Source of the DNA: Gluconacetobacter diazotrophicus PA1 5
GTDB lineage: Bacteria; Pseudomonadota; Alphaproteobacteria; Acetobacterales; Acetobacteraceae
Direction: 5' to 3'
Length of the DNA stretch: 64,000 nt
Assembly (NCBI RefSeq): GCF_000067045.1
Contig: NC_010125.1
Location: forward strand, 646,001 to 710,000
In this document: piece by piece, positions 1 to 8,775 of the stretch
How the letters are laid out: every line of letters starts with the position of its first letter
Numbering within the stretch: the stretch's first letter is position 1
Position numbers and translations under genes: made by a program
Notes under the pieces: model-generated
What the model saw: only the letters and a program-made list of their open reading frames with translations
The model's database searches: none
Told to the model about the DNA's origin: nothing

Positions 1-162
1 CTCCGGCGGGCGCCGATATCACGTGTTTGTAACACGACCTTTAAAATCACCCGGGCCGGGCCGACCTCGCGATCCTGGCACATGCCGTGCCAGGACGCCC
101 GACTCCGTCCGCCGGACATGCGCGCGCGGATGGTGTCGGAATCGGAACTGGAGGACACGCCA

Positions 163-669
163 ATGGGTCTCTTCACTCGCGACATCCAGACCATGCAGGA
201 TCTGTTCGTCCATCAACTGAAGGATGTGCTGTACGCCGAAAAGCGCATCGTGAAGGCCATGCCGGCCCTGATCGACAAGGCGACTTCGCCCGAACTGAAG
301 AACGGGCTGCAGATGCACCTGGAACAGACCCGCAACCACGTCACGCGCCTGGAGAACGTCTTCAGGATGCAGGACATCGAACCCAGTACCGTCAAATGTC
401 CCGCGATCGACGGGATCATCGACGAGGCCGAGGAAATTTCGGGCGAAGTCGCGGACAAGGGCGTGCTCGACGCCGCCATCGCCGCCTCGAGCCAGGCCGT
501 GGAGCATTACGAGATCACCCGCTACGGCACCCTGATCGCCTGGGCCAAGGAACTGGGCCGGGCCGATTGCGCGTCGATCCTGGGCGAGACGTTGCAGGAG
601 GAACGCCAGGCCGACCAGTCCCTGACCCAACTGGCCGAACAGCGGCTGAACCACGCCGCCGCGGCCTGA
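163..669 (+). CDS. YciE/YciF ferritin-like protein (DUF892)
   Basis: A 168-residue all-helical protein of the DUF892 (YciE/YciF) ferritin-like family. The N-terminal motif TMQDLFVHQLKDVLYAEKRI and the later EHYEITRYGTL helix with Glu/His spacing are typical of this fold. Family members are stress-associated and may bind a di-metal centre; the biochemical role is not established. I chose the ATG at 163 because a GGAGG sits about 8 bases upstream and the family normally starts MGLFTRDIQTM; the upstream extension in the same frame has no family similarity. The gene stands alone, convergent with the dehydrogenase at 696. The 162 bases before it show no gene. Confidence 0.85.
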   Translation: MGLFTRDIQTMQDLFVHQLKDVLYAEKRIVKAMPALIDKATSPELKNGLQMHLEQTRNHVTRLENVFRMQDIEPSTVKCPAIDGIIDEAEEISGEVADKGVLDAAIAASSQAVEHYEITRYGTLIAWAKELGRADCASILGETLQEERQADQSLTQLAEQRLNHAAAA

Positions 670-695
670 CGGGTCCGGACCGCCGGTCCGTCGCC

Positions 696-1469
696 CTACG
701 GGGCCGGGCCGGCGGCGGCGCATTCGTCCTCGACTTGGCGCGCGATCGCGAAGAACCGGTCGCGTACCGCGCTGGAATAGGGGTTCAGGTGCGCGATGGC
801 GTGGTACACCTCCGGCGCATCGTGCCGGACCATGCCGGCGGCGGCACGCAGATGCTCGAAACTGCGTGTGGTGATCCGCGCGGGCAGGGGCTCCATCCCG
901 ACCAGGACCCGCGCCAGCAGATGCGTCAGGCCCTGCGCCGTCGCGGCGTCGCGGTCATGGGCGTCCGGCGTGGTCAGGATGACGCGCAGCCCCAGCGTAC
1001 GGCGCAGGAAGGCGACCAGCCGGCCGGCCCGCGTGCCGCGCAGCGGGCAGACCGCGATGCGATGCCCCGCGATGCCGTCCCGTGCGCTCTGCGGGCCGAA
1101 CAGCGGATGGGTGGCGACGATCCGCACGTGATCGGGCAATTCCTGGCACATGATCCGCGCCGGCACGACCTTGACCGATCCCACATCGACGACCAACGCA
1201 TGACGGACCAGGTACGGCCGGATCGCGCGGACCGTTTCCTCCAGCGCCGTGACCGGAACGGCCAGGATGACGATCGGGCAGGACGCGGCCTGGGCCAGCG
1301 ATCCGGCTTCGACCCCGGCCATCGGGATGTCGGTCCCCCGGGGCAGGGCGGGGTCGTATACCCGGATGCGGCAATGGGCGCGCAGGTGGGCCGCGATCAG
1401 CCGTCCGAAGGCGCCGAAGCCGACCAGGCCGGTCACGGGTTGGGTAGATAGGAACCATCTGTCTGACAT
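696..1469 (-). CDS. tyrA: Prephenate/arogenate dehydrogenase (TyrA-like)
   Basis: A 257-residue NAD(P)-dependent dehydrogenase of the TyrA family, expected to oxidise and decarboxylate prephenate or arogenate in tyrosine biosynthesis. The Rossmann motif VGFGAFGR lies at the N terminus. The conserved THPLFGPQS segment and the DVGSVK motif are in the expected order, and an all-helical C-terminal dimerisation part follows. It is close in length to stand-alone bacterial TyrA domains, with no fused chorismate mutase or ACT domain. The start at 1469 is chosen because the Rossmann strand begins shortly after it; no strong ribosome binding site is visible, so the start is uncertain. A perfect 12-bp inverted repeat lies just upstream. 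Confidence 0.8.
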   Translation of the reverse strand: MSDRWFLSTQPVTGLVGFGAFGRLIAAHLRAHCRIRVYDPALPRGTDIPMAGVEAGSLAQAASCPIVILAVPVTALEETVRAIRPYLVRHALVVDVGSVKVVPARIMCQELPDHVRIVATHPLFGPQSARDGIAGHRIAVCPLRGTRAGRLVAFLRRTLGLRVILTTPDAHDRDAATAQGLTHLLARVLVGMEPLPARITTRSFEHLRAAAGMVRHDAPEVYHAIAHLNPYSSAVRDRFFAIARQVEDECAAAGPAP

Positions 1470-1513
1470 GACTGGGCTTTCGAAAAGCCGCGTCGTCACG
1501 AATGGTCCAGACC

Positions 1514-1543
1514 GTTCAACCGCTGACGACGCAGCGGTTGAAC
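1514..1543. repeat. Perfect 12-bp inverted repeat upstream of tyrA-like gene
   Basis: GTTCAACCGCTG and CAGCGGTTGAAC are perfect inverted copies separated by six bases (ACGACG). The element lies about 45 bp upstream of the tyrA-like start, in its probable 5' region. No T-run follows, so it does not look like an intrinsic terminator. It could be a repressor operator or an RNA hairpin; this is inference. Confidence 0.5.
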
Positions 1544-1632
1544 CATGATTCATCCCCCGCCGCTATGAATGCGGCGCGTAATACAGTCCGGACAGGAAGG
1601 GCATCGTGGTCATGCGCGGCAGCTAACGCCAT

Positions 1633-2073
1633 TCATCGCGGCCGGTCAATTCCCCCCGGCAGCGCGCCGCCGACCGTGACATACTCCAGGCCGCTCCTGA
1701 CGAAGGGCGCGCCGTGCGGCTCCAGCCCGAAACGGCGATAGAAGTCCACCGCCGTCAGGCGCGCGTCCAGCGTGACCGTCGCATAGCCCGCCTGCCGCAG
1801 CTCCGCGAACGCGACGCGCAGCAGCCTGCTGCCGAGTCCCCGCCTCTGGACGTCCGGCATGATCGCGCATTTGCGCAGCCGCACGGTTTGGGAGGCGAGG
1901 GGGAAGAACGACCCGCACCCCGCCAGCCGTCCCGCCAGGAACGCCCCGTAATGCAGGGCGTCGGCATCCCCGGGCACGATGCAGGCCTGCCGTGGCAGGT
2001 CCGGCCACAGGACCGCCTGCCGGATGGGCAGGCAATCGGCCAGCGCGATGCGCGCGATGCGGATGTCCGGCAT
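1633..2073 (-). CDS. GNAT family N-acetyltransferase
   Basis: A 146-residue protein with the GNAT acetyl-CoA binding signature: MPDVQRRGLGSRLL gives the R/Q-x-x-G-x-G/A pyrophosphate-binding loop, followed by the VTLDAR strand and a final FYRRFGLEP segment. It probably transfers an acetyl group from acetyl-CoA to a small amine; the substrate cannot be read from sequence. The ATG at 2073 is chosen because MPDIRIARI begins the first beta strand. A longer in-frame extension to 2226 overlaps the promoter side of the divergent porin gene and lacks family features. Confidence 0.8.
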   Translation of the reverse strand: MPDIRIARIALADCLPIRQAVLWPDLPRQACIVPGDADALHYGAFLAGRLAGCGSFFPLASQTVRLRKCAIMPDVQRRGLGSRLLRVAFAELRQAGYATVTLDARLTAVDFYRRFGLEPHGAPFVRSGLEYVTVGGALPGGIDRPR

Positions 2074-2290
2074 GGTGCGGTCCCGTTCAGGAGCGGACAG
2101 GATGGTCCGTCGGACCCGGTAAACCGCCATTCCATGTCGATCAAGAAATATAGCGCCCTCTTCCCGGGTCGAAATCGCAGGCACAGCACTCCAGAACGTG
2201 ACCGGGATATGTCCTGTTGAAGGCATGGTGCCGGTTCACGGCACACAGGCGAACGGGTACAAAACAATAGAAAATAATGGAGTGTGTCAG

Positions 2291-3901
2291 ATGTCGCCAA
2301 GACATTGGGCGCTTGTGGGACTGGCGGCCGTCATGACCGGCGGCGGCGTGACTGTGCTGTGCCCCGCCGACGCCAGGGCTGACGATTACAGCGATCTTCT
2401 CGATATCCTGCGCGCCAAGGGGGCGCTGACCCAGGGCGAATATTCGACCTTGCTGGTCAGGCATCTTCACCGCACGGCCGCCCCTGTCCGCCCGGCCCGG
2501 CACGCGGCCGCCGCGCATCATGACCGGCCCGTGCCCGTTGCCACGGCCGATGACGCCGGCGATGCCGGCGGCCGGATGGCGCCGATGGTCGCAGCGGCCC
2601 GCCAGGCGGCGGACAGCGCCGCCGCCAGTGCCCGTTCCGCGCAGGAGGCCATGCTGGCGGCGCAAAGCGAGATCGACAGCCCCAGTGTCGTGAGGATCGC
2701 CAACTACGTTCCCGGCAAGGGGCTGACCTTCCATGCCGGACCGGTCGATATCAATTTCTCGGGCTTCATCAACGGTTTCTACAGCTACAACAGCCCGTCC
2801 GGCGGCCGCCCGGTGGCTGGTGGCCTCTCAACCGGCGGCAGCGGGTTCGATTCGTCCTCGGTCCGCAACGGCCTGCTGCCGGCGGGCTTCATCGTCAAGC
2901 TGACGACGACGCAGTCGGGGATCGATCTCGGCGCGGTGCTGGGGATGTATCCGGGCATCGACAATGCCAATCCGGGCGCATTCAACGCCAATTCGGGCGG
3001 CAGCCCGGTCGGGTTGGGGACGCCGGGCATCGATCTGCGTCAGGTCTATATCACGGCCGGCACGAAGTCCGCCGGCACGGTGAAGATCGGCCGCGACCTG
3101 GCGCTGTTCGGGTCCGACGCAATCCTGGACGACGCGACGCTGCTCAGCGTCGGCAGCGTCGGCAGCAATGCCAGCCCGGGCAATACCTCGCTGGGCCGCA
3201 TCGGCGTGGGCTATGTCTATGCGGACTGGATTCCCCAGATTTCCTATGCCTCGCCCGTCATCCACGGGGTCCAGGGGTCGGTGGGCATCTTCCAGCCGCT
3301 GGACGAATACAATTATGCGGGCGACAATCTGTCGGCGTCGTCCATCCAGCACAGTTCGCCGATGGTGCAGGGCAAGGTCACGTACGATTTCAAGTCCGGC
3401 GACCTCAGCGGCCGGATCTGGGCCGGTTTCCTGGTCCAGCACCAGCAGGACCTGACCGGGGCCAACATTCCCACTGATGCCAGGCGCGGCGCGATGGCGG
3501 AAGCCGGCGAAATCGGGGCCAAGCTGACCTATGGCCGCGCGCAGGGCGTGGCCTATTACTATCGCGGCAGCGGGCTGGGGACGACCGGCCTGTTCTTCGA
3601 CGGCGTGGCCGCCAACGGCCGCAAGCGTGACTCCGAAGGCTATTACGTCCAGGGGTCCTATGCCTTCACCAAGCATTTCAAGCTGGTCGGCAGCTACGGT
3701 GTCAGCAACCTCTATCAGGCGCCGGGCGAGGATTCGTCGCTGCTGGTCCGGCGCAATGAATCGGAAGTCGGGGCCGGCTACTACACCCTGACGGACTGGC
3801 TGACGCTGGTGGCCGAATACGCCCACACCCAGGCGGACGCCCACGGTCCGGATTCGGCCCGCGACAATACCGTTTCGGCGGGCGCGATCCTGTTCTTCTG
3901 A
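2291..3901 (+). CDS. Outer-membrane porin with N-terminal signal and Ala-rich helix
   Basis: A 536-residue exported protein. Residues 1 to about 31 are a signal peptide ending ADARA/DD. About 130 residues of Ala/Arg-rich, probably coiled-coil sequence follow, as seen in trimeric DcaP-type porins. The rest is a beta-barrel pattern: FSGFINGFYSY, many alternating Gly/Tyr strands, and a terminal AGAILFF ending in Phe, typical of outer-membrane insertion. It probably lets small solutes diffuse in; the substrate is unknown. A GGAG sits 9 bases before the ATG at 2291, and AT-rich sequence upstream (about 2262-2282) may hold the promoter. It converges on the aldehyde dehydrogenase across a strong hairpin. 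Confidence 0.8.
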   Translation: MSPRHWALVGLAAVMTGGGVTVLCPADARADDYSDLLDILRAKGALTQGEYSTLLVRHLHRTAAPVRPARHAAAAHHDRPVPVATADDAGDAGGRMAPMVAAARQAADSAAASARSAQEAMLAAQSEIDSPSVVRIANYVPGKGLTFHAGPVDINFSGFINGFYSYNSPSGGRPVAGGLSTGGSGFDSSSVRNGLLPAGFIVKLTTTQSGIDLGAVLGMYPGIDNANPGAFNANSGGSPVGLGTPGIDLRQVYITAGTKSAGTVKIGRDLALFGSDAILDDATLLSVGSVGSNASPGNTSLGRIGVGYVYADWIPQISYASPVIHGVQGSVGIFQPLDEYNYAGDNLSASSIQHSSPMVQGKVTYDFKSGDLSGRIWAGFLVQHQQDLTGANIPTDARRGAMAEAGEIGAKLTYGRAQGVAYYYRGSGLGTTGLFFDGVAANGRKRDSEGYYVQGSYAFTKHFKLVGSYGVSNLYQAPGEDSSLLVRRNESEVGAGYYTLTDWLTLVAEYAHTQADAHGPDSARDNTVSAGAILFF

Positions 3902-3905
3902 TCCC

Positions 3906-3931
3906 GGCGGCACCGGCATGCCGGTGCCGCC
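3906..3931. terminator. Bidirectional hairpin between convergent genes
   Basis: A perfect 26-bp palindrome (GGCGGCACCGGCA and its complement) lies 4 bases after the porin stop and 11 bases from the end of the convergent aldehyde dehydrogenase gene. There is no T-run on either strand, so it may act as an RNA 3'-end stabiliser or a factor-assisted terminator rather than a classical intrinsic terminator. Confidence 0.6.
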
Positions 3932-3942
3932 AGCGGGTGTGG

Positions 3943-5478
3943 TCAGAAGAAACCCAGCTTCTGCGGCTTGTAGCTGACCAGCAGGTTCTTGGTCTGCTGG
4001 TAGTGGTCCAGCATCATGCGGTGGTTTTCCCGCCCGATTCCGGATTGCTTGTATCCGCCGAAGGCCGCGTGCGCCGGATAGGCGTGATAGCAGTTGGTCC
4101 AGACGCGCCCGGCCTTGATGGCGCGTCCCATGCGATAGGCCCGGGTGATGTCGCGGGTCCACACCCCGGCCCCCAGGCCGTACAGCGTGTCATTGGCCAG
4201 CGCCACGGCCTCGGCGTCGTCGCGGAAGGTGGTGACCGAGACGACGGGGCCGAAGATTTCCTCCTGGAAGATCCGCATCCGGTTGTCGCCCCTGAACACG
4301 GTGGGCTGGATATAGCACCCGTTCGACAGGCTGCCGCCCAGTTCGGCCCGCGCGCCGCCGATCAGCAGTTCCGCCCCTTCCTGCCGTCCGATGTCGATAT
4401 AGTTCAGGATCTTGCTGACCTGCTCGGTCGAGGCCTGCGCGCCGACCATCGTCGCCATGTCCAGCGGATTGCCCTGTTTGATCGCCGCCACCCGGCGCAG
4501 CGCGCGTTCCATGAACCGGTCATAGACCGATTCATGGATCAGCGCCCGTGACGGGCAGGTGCAGACCTCGCCCTGGTTGAAGGCGAACAGGACGAAGCCC
4601 TCGATCGCCTTGTCCAGGAAATCGTCGTCCTCGGCCGCGACGTCGGAAAAGAAGATGTTGGGCGACTTGCCGCCCAGTTCCAGCGTCGCGGGGATCAGGT
4701 TGTCGGCCGCCGCGTGGGCGATCGTCCTGCCGGTCGGCGTGGACCCGGTGAAGGCGATCTTGGCGATCCGGTTGCTGGAGGCCAGCGCCGTGCCGGCTTC
4801 CCTGCCGAAACCGTTGACGATGTTCAGCACGCCGGGCGGCAGGATGTCCGCGATCAGGTCGGCCAGCACCATGATCGAGGCCGGGGTCTGCTCGGCCGGT
4901 TTCATGACCACGCAGTTTCCCGCCGCAAGCGCCGGGGCCAGTTTCCAGCTTGCCATCAGCAGCGGGAAATTCCACGGAATGATCTGGCCGACCACGCCCA
5001 GCGGTTCGTGGAAATGATAGGCGACGGTGTCGTGGTCGATTTCCGACAATGCCCCTTCCTGCGCGCGGATGCAGGCGGCGAAATAGCGGAAATGGTCGAC
5101 GCACAGCGGAATGTCCGCGTTCAGCGTCTCGCGCAGCGGCTTGCCGTTGTCCCAGCTTTCGGCGCGCGCCAGGGTGTCGAGGTTGGCCTCGATCCGATCC
5201 GCGATCCGGTTCAGCAGCAGGGCGCGCTGGGCGGGGCTGGTCTCGCCCCAGGCTTCCCGGGCCGCATGGGCCGCGTCCAGCGCCTGTTCGACATCCGCCG
5301 CCCCGGACCGGGCGACCCGGCACAGGATGCGCCCGTCGACCGGCGAAGGGTCGTCGAAATACGTCCCCTCGCGCGGCGGGACCCACCGGCCGCCGATGAA
5401 ATTGTCATATTGCGCCTTGAACGGTAGCGACTGCTCGATCCGGCGGCTTTCCAGCGGGGGGCTCTCGAGAGAATCCAT
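3943..5478 (-). CDS. aldB: NAD-dependent acetaldehyde dehydrogenase (AldB/AcoD type)
   Basis: A 511-residue aldehyde dehydrogenase expected to oxidise acetaldehyde or related short aldehydes to the acid with NAD(P)+ in the cytoplasm. It has the GSTPTGR cofactor loop, the general base in [12 protein letters not shown], the catalytic cysteine in [11 protein letters not shown], and the AldB-type tail [20 protein letters not shown], which matches E. coli AldB closely. The ATG at 5478 is preceded by AAGAAGGAAAA. Its neighbour 77 bp upstream on the same strand is an AcoR-like regulator, which probably senses aldehyde or alcohol signals and controls it. The gene fits the alcohol/aldehyde oxidation lifestyle of acetic acid bacteria. 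Confidence 0.92.
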   Translation of the reverse strand: MDSLESPPLESRRIEQSLPFKAQYDNFIGGRWVPPREGTYFDDPSPVDGRILCRVARSGAADVEQALDAAHAAREAWGETSPAQRALLLNRIADRIEANLDTLARAESWDNGKPLRETLNADIPLCVDHFRYFAACIRAQEGALSEIDHDTVAYHFHEPLGVVGQIIPWNFPLLMASWKLAPALAAGNCVVMKPAEQTPASIMVLADLIADILPPGVLNIVNGFGREAGTALASSNRIAKIAFTGSTPTGRTIAHAAADNLIPATLELGGKSPNIFFSDVAAEDDDFLDKAIEGFVLFAFNQGEVCTCPSRALIHESVYDRFMERALRRVAAIKQGNPLDMATMVGAQASTEQVSKILNYIDIGRQEGAELLIGGARAELGGSLSNGCYIQPTVFRGDNRMRIFQEEIFGPVVSVTTFRDDAEAVALANDTLYGLGAGVWTRDITRAYRMGRAIKAGRVWTNCYHAYPAHAAFGGYKQSGIGRENHRMMLDHYQQTKNLLVSYKPQKLGFF

Positions 5479-5555
5479 GGTCGTTTTCCTTCTTGGTCGC
5501 CGTGGCGGGGCCGCCGCGGACAACGTGCGAAGGATGGCGTCCGGAACGGGGTTTG

Positions 5556-6572
5556 TCAGCGGGCCGGGGACGTCGCGGCGTCCGACCTGTCGCATGGGCG
5601 CGACAGGTCGCGGGGGGCATTGCGTTTCAGGCGCCGATGCAGCGTCGCCCGGCTGATTCCCAGGTCGCGCGCCGCCGCCGAGACATTGCCGCCGCAGCGT
5701 TTCAGCACCCGCTGCAAGGCCGCATGGGCGGCGCGATCGGGCGTTTCGTGCCCGGTATCCGACAGCAGGTCGGGTAGCGTGACCGGCCGGCCGGTGCCCA
5801 GGCCGAACAGGGCGCGGGCGGCCTTGTTGGTGCCGATGACGACTTCGTTTTCATCCAGCGCCAGCAGGGCCTGGGCCTCGTCGCCCAGCGACACGATGCG
5901 ACAGCCGGCGAAGGCCGCGCCGAACAGGCGCGTCTCGATCCGGCGGGCCGCGTCTTCGACCACGAGGGACAGGAAGGGCAGGATCGTCGCGTCGCAATCG
6001 GTGCGGACGGACGACACGTCGATGCCTCCCACGGGGCGCCCCAGATGGTCGTGGATCGGCGCCGTGGTGCAGCTCAGCCCCGCATTGCGGGTGTAGAAAT
6101 GCTGGTCGCGATGAATGGTCAGGACCCGGTCCTCGACCAGGCTGGTGCCGATGCCGTTGGTGCCCTCGTGCGCTTCGTCCCAGACGGCGCCGGGCCCCAG
6201 TCCCCAGGCGCTGAAAACGCCTTCATACGCCGGGTCGCACCGCCGTTCCAGCGCGACGCCCCGCGCATCGCACAACAGCACGCAATATCCTCCGCGCCGC
6301 ACGGCCAGCGCCAGGCGGTCCAGCACCGGCTGCGCCGCCTGGAGCATCAGCCCGTTGCGGTCCCGCACCTGGCGGAACGCGCTGTCGTCCAGGCAATGCG
6401 GCGGCGCGCCGTGATCGGGGTCCAGCCCATGGTGGCGCAGGGATCGCGACCAGGACGCCGCCAGCGCGGACCGTCCGGAGGCGGAGCCGTCCCTCAGCAC
6501 GTCATGGACATGATCCGCATGATGGCGGCTCGCCGGATCGTCGTTATGGCCGAGTGATCCTGATCGCGTCAC
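5556..6572 (-). CDS. AcoR-like GAF/Fis-HTH transcription regulator without AAA+ domain
   Basis: A 338-residue regulator. Residues about 30-215 match the AcoR-type N-terminal sensor, with the GAF-domain landmarks [15 protein letters not shown] and [24 protein letters not shown]-like linker follows at about 220-275 ([17 protein letters not shown]), and a Fis-type helix-turn-helix ends the protein ([20 protein letters not shown]). The usual central AAA+ sigma-54 activator domain (GAFTGA and Walker motifs) is absent; the PAS segment joins the HTH directly. It therefore cannot remodel sigma-54 polymerase and probably acts as a conventional regulator. Start is GTG at 6572 with GAGAGGG 7 bases upstream. 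The adjacent aldB is the likely target. Confidence 0.85.
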   Translation of the reverse strand: MTRSGSLGHNDDPASRHHADHVHDVLRDGSASGRSALAASWSRSLRHHGLDPDHGAPPHCLDDSAFRQVRDRNGLMLQAAQPVLDRLALAVRRGGYCVLLCDARGVALERRCDPAYEGVFSAWGLGPGAVWDEAHEGTNGIGTSLVEDRVLTIHRDQHFYTRNAGLSCTTAPIHDHLGRPVGGIDVSSVRTDCDATILPFLSLVVEDAARRIETRLFGAAFAGCRIVSLGDEAQALLALDENEVVIGTNKAARALFGLGTGRPVTLPDLLSDTGHETPDRAAHAALQRVLKRCGGNVSAAARDLGISRATLHRRLKRNAPRDLSRPCDRSDAATSPAR

Positions 6573-6749
6573 TCTTGTGCCCTCTCAGGCATGTTTGCGT
6601 GCAGGGACGCTAGTCACACGCCACCGCCCGGGCAATCGTCCGCTGTTCACAAAAGCGCGGGACATCGCCGCACGTCCATGCGAACGGGGGCGGGAGGAAC
6701 CATATTCCATTCCGTCGATTGATTCCCCACTCCCGTGCGGAGGACTGCG

Positions 6750-6902
6750 ATGTCCAAGATCGTGTGGACCTGCCTCGGTCCCCGGCGCCCGATGCCCACG
6801 CCCACGCCGGGCCCGTTCAATCCGGACGATCCGATCCCGGGCGACGTGCCGGACGACGATCCGTACGAACCCGACGATGATGACGAGGGACCGGTGCTAT
6901 GA
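6750..6902 (+). CDS. Small Pro/Asp-rich protein of unknown function
   Basis: A 50-codon gene encoding a protein that starts MSKIVWTCLGPRRPMP and then becomes rich in Pro, Asp and Glu, ending in an acidic run (DPYEPDDDDEGPVL). A clear GGAGG lies 7 bases before the ATG, which is the main argument that it is translated. Its stop overlaps the start of the next small gene (ATGA), indicating translational coupling. There is no signal peptide or membrane segment. It is too short and low in complexity for a family assignment, and probably intrinsically disordered. Confidence 0.5.
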   Translation: MSKIVWTCLGPRRPMPTPTPGPFNPDDPIPGDVPDDDPYEPDDDDEGPVL

Positions 6903-7105
6903 ACCGCATGCCGTTCGGCGTCCCGACGCCCGATCCGGACGAAACGCCCCCGCATGACGGGCAGCCGCCGGTTCCCGACCAGCCGCCGCGGGGTGTCGAT
7001 CCGCACCGGCCGGCCGGTCCGCCGGGACCGCCCCACCCGCACGAACCGCCTCTGGAGCGCGATCCCTATTCCGATCGCGAGGTCCGGCCCGAACAGGGGG
7101 GATGA
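6899..7105 (+). CDS. Small Pro-rich protein coupled to preceding mini-gene
   Basis: A 68-residue protein made largely of Pro, Asp, Glu, His and Gly, with motifs such as PTPDPDETPP, PVPDQPPRG and PHEPPLERDPY. It begins inside the stop codon of the preceding 50-codon gene (ATGA overlap), so the two look like a coupled pair with related composition, perhaps a duplication. It has no Cys or membrane segment. I do not recognise it; similar Pro/Asp-rich short ORFs occur in many proteobacteria as hypothetical proteins. Confidence 0.5.
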   Translation: MNRMPFGVPTPDPDETPPHDGQPPVPDQPPRGVDPHRPAGPPGPPHPHEPPLERDPYSDREVRPEQGG

Positions 7106-7210
7106 CCGGCCGGCCCCATCCTTGATGCAGCCCGTCCTTGATGCAGATCGTATGCATCCGGCGCGTACCGGGGTAGCCTGCCCGGAGGATGAATCGGTTA
7201 GGGGCAGGGC

Positions 7211-8614
7211 GTGTCACAGGTCGCGACGATTTCAGTACAGCCTCTCGCACCCGCGGGTGTCGCGTTTCTCGCCACCCTTCTCGCCGCCGCCGCCGGACTG
7301 CCCGTCGGGCTGGATACCGGCCTGATCGCCGAGGCGCTGGGTGATATCGGGCAGGCGTTCCATGCGTCCTACCGGGTGCAGGAATGGATCGTCTCGGTGC
7401 TGATGATCGGTGCCGCCGCCGGGTCGCTGGGGGCGGGCGCGGTTTCCTATCGTTTCGGACGGCGGCGGACGCTGCTGCTGGCGATGCTGCTGGTGGGGGC
7501 AGGGGCGTATCTGTGCCTCAGCGCCTCCGGCGTGGGGCAGATCATCGCCGGGCGGCTGCTGATCGGCGTCGCGGTGGGGACCTGCGCCTTTACCGCGCCC
7601 CTCTACATTGCCGAACTGGCGACGGGCGACATGCGCGGGCGCATGGTCTCGATCTTCTCGATGCTGCAGTCGATCGGCATCCTGGCCGGCTACCTGGTCG
7701 GCGGCCTGTGTTCGGCGGGCGGGCACTGGCGCTGGATGGTGGCCTTTCCCCTGCTGCCGGCGGCGCTGCTGTTCGCCGCCTATTTCCTGCTGCCCGAAAG
7801 CCCGGCCTGGCTCGCGGCCCGGGGGCGGGCCGATGCGGCGCGCCGGGTGCTGCTGCGCGTGCGCGACGACCCGGCCCGGGTGGATGCGGAACTGGCGGCC
7901 ATGGCCGCCGAACGGACGCGGGACAGGGTCGGGGGCTTCGCCCTGCTGCGCCGCCAGCCGAATTTCCGCCGTTCGGTCGCGTTGGGAATCGGGTTGCAGA
8001 TGTTCCAGCAACTGGGCGGCATCAACGTGGTCATGTACTACGCGCCCCGAATCCTGGAAGGCGCGCATGCCGACCCGGCGATGGCCGTCTGGGCGACCGT
8101 TCTGGTCGGCGGGGTCAACGCGCTGGTGGGCCTGCTGGCGGTGTTCGCGGTCTCGCGCTGGGGGCGGCGGCCGCTGCTGGTCGTCAGTTGCGCGCTGATG
8201 GCGGGTGCGATGCTGGCCGCCGCCGCGATCGTGGCCACCGACCCGCCCGGTGCGGGCGTGCCGGTCGGGTTGATCGCGGCCCTGCTGATCTTCGTCGCGG
8301 GGTTCGGGCTGGGTGCCGGACCGCTGGTCTGGACGTTATGTTCGGAAATCCAGCCGCTGGAGGGGCGGGAATTCGGGGTGGCGACCTCCACGCTGGCCAG
8401 TTGGTGCGGCGACTGGGTGGTCAGCAACACCTTCCTCAGCATCGTCGCGGTCGTGGGCCTGCCCCGTGCCTTCATCGGCTATGGGGTGGTGAACGTCCTG
8501 TTCATCCTGTTCACCCTTCGCTTCGTCCCCGAGACGAAGGGCGTACCGATGGAAGCGATCGAAGCGCACCTGATGGCCGGCGAACCCCTGCGCCGCATCG
8601 GCTGTCCGACATAA
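7211..8614 (+). CDS. MFS sugar porter (GalP/XylE type)
   Basis: A 467-residue twelve-helix transporter of the sugar porter family, likely a proton-coupled hexose or pentose symporter in the inner membrane. Family signatures are present in order: GLDTGLIAEAL in helix 1, YRFGRRRTLL after helix 2, RLLIGVAVGTCAFTAPLYIAE, LPESPAWLAARGRAD before the central loop, GLQMFQQLGGINVVMYYAP in helix 7, and VPETKGVPMEAIE at the C terminus. Start is GTG at 7211 with AGGGGCAGGGC just upstream. It stands alone; sugar specificity is not evident. Confidence 0.9.
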   Translation: MSQVATISVQPLAPAGVAFLATLLAAAAGLPVGLDTGLIAEALGDIGQAFHASYRVQEWIVSVLMIGAAAGSLGAGAVSYRFGRRRTLLLAMLLVGAGAYLCLSASGVGQIIAGRLLIGVAVGTCAFTAPLYIAELATGDMRGRMVSIFSMLQSIGILAGYLVGGLCSAGGHWRWMVAFPLLPAALLFAAYFLLPESPAWLAARGRADAARRVLLRVRDDPARVDAELAAMAAERTRDRVGGFALLRRQPNFRRSVALGIGLQMFQQLGGINVVMYYAPRILEGAHADPAMAVWATVLVGGVNALVGLLAVFAVSRWGRRPLLVVSCALMAGAMLAAAAIVATDPPGAGVPVGLIAALLIFVAGFGLGAGPLVWTLCSEIQPLEGREFGVATSTLASWCGDWVVSNTFLSIVAVVGLPRAFIGYGVVNVLFILFTLRFVPETKGVPMEAIEAHLMAGEPLRRIGCPT

Positions 8615-8775
8615 GAAGCAGAAGCTGTTTCAAAAGCCCTGATGCTGAGCGAGAGCAGCCCAAAGGGCTGCGCCCGGCGTGTGTTTTCGAGCACCGAAGC
8701 GGAGTGGCCTTATGGGCCATGAGCATCGGAGCGCAGGAAACGCGCGTCGGATCGCCAGCAGCAGGGATTTTTTTG
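8615..8775. other. Non-coding, hairpin-rich intergenic segment
   Basis: This stretch between convergent genes holds no credible gene. It contains a perfect 7-bp hairpin (GCAGCCC-AAA-GGGCTGC, 8655-8671), a second short hairpin (TGGCC with GGCCA around 8714-8727) and a T7 run near 8768-8774. The composition looks like a repeated or structured element rather than decayed coding sequence. It may simply terminate transcripts from one or both sides. Confidence 0.35.

Noticed and set aside
1-162. Possible coding start before the YciF-like gene
   Set aside because: Short frames here have no ribosome binding site or family similarity; I see nothing supportable in this stretch.
6573-6749. A sigma-54-like GG-N10-GC pattern upstream of the AcoR-like gene
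   Set aside because: It matches only part of the -24/-12 consensus, and the neighbouring regulator lacks an AAA+ domain.
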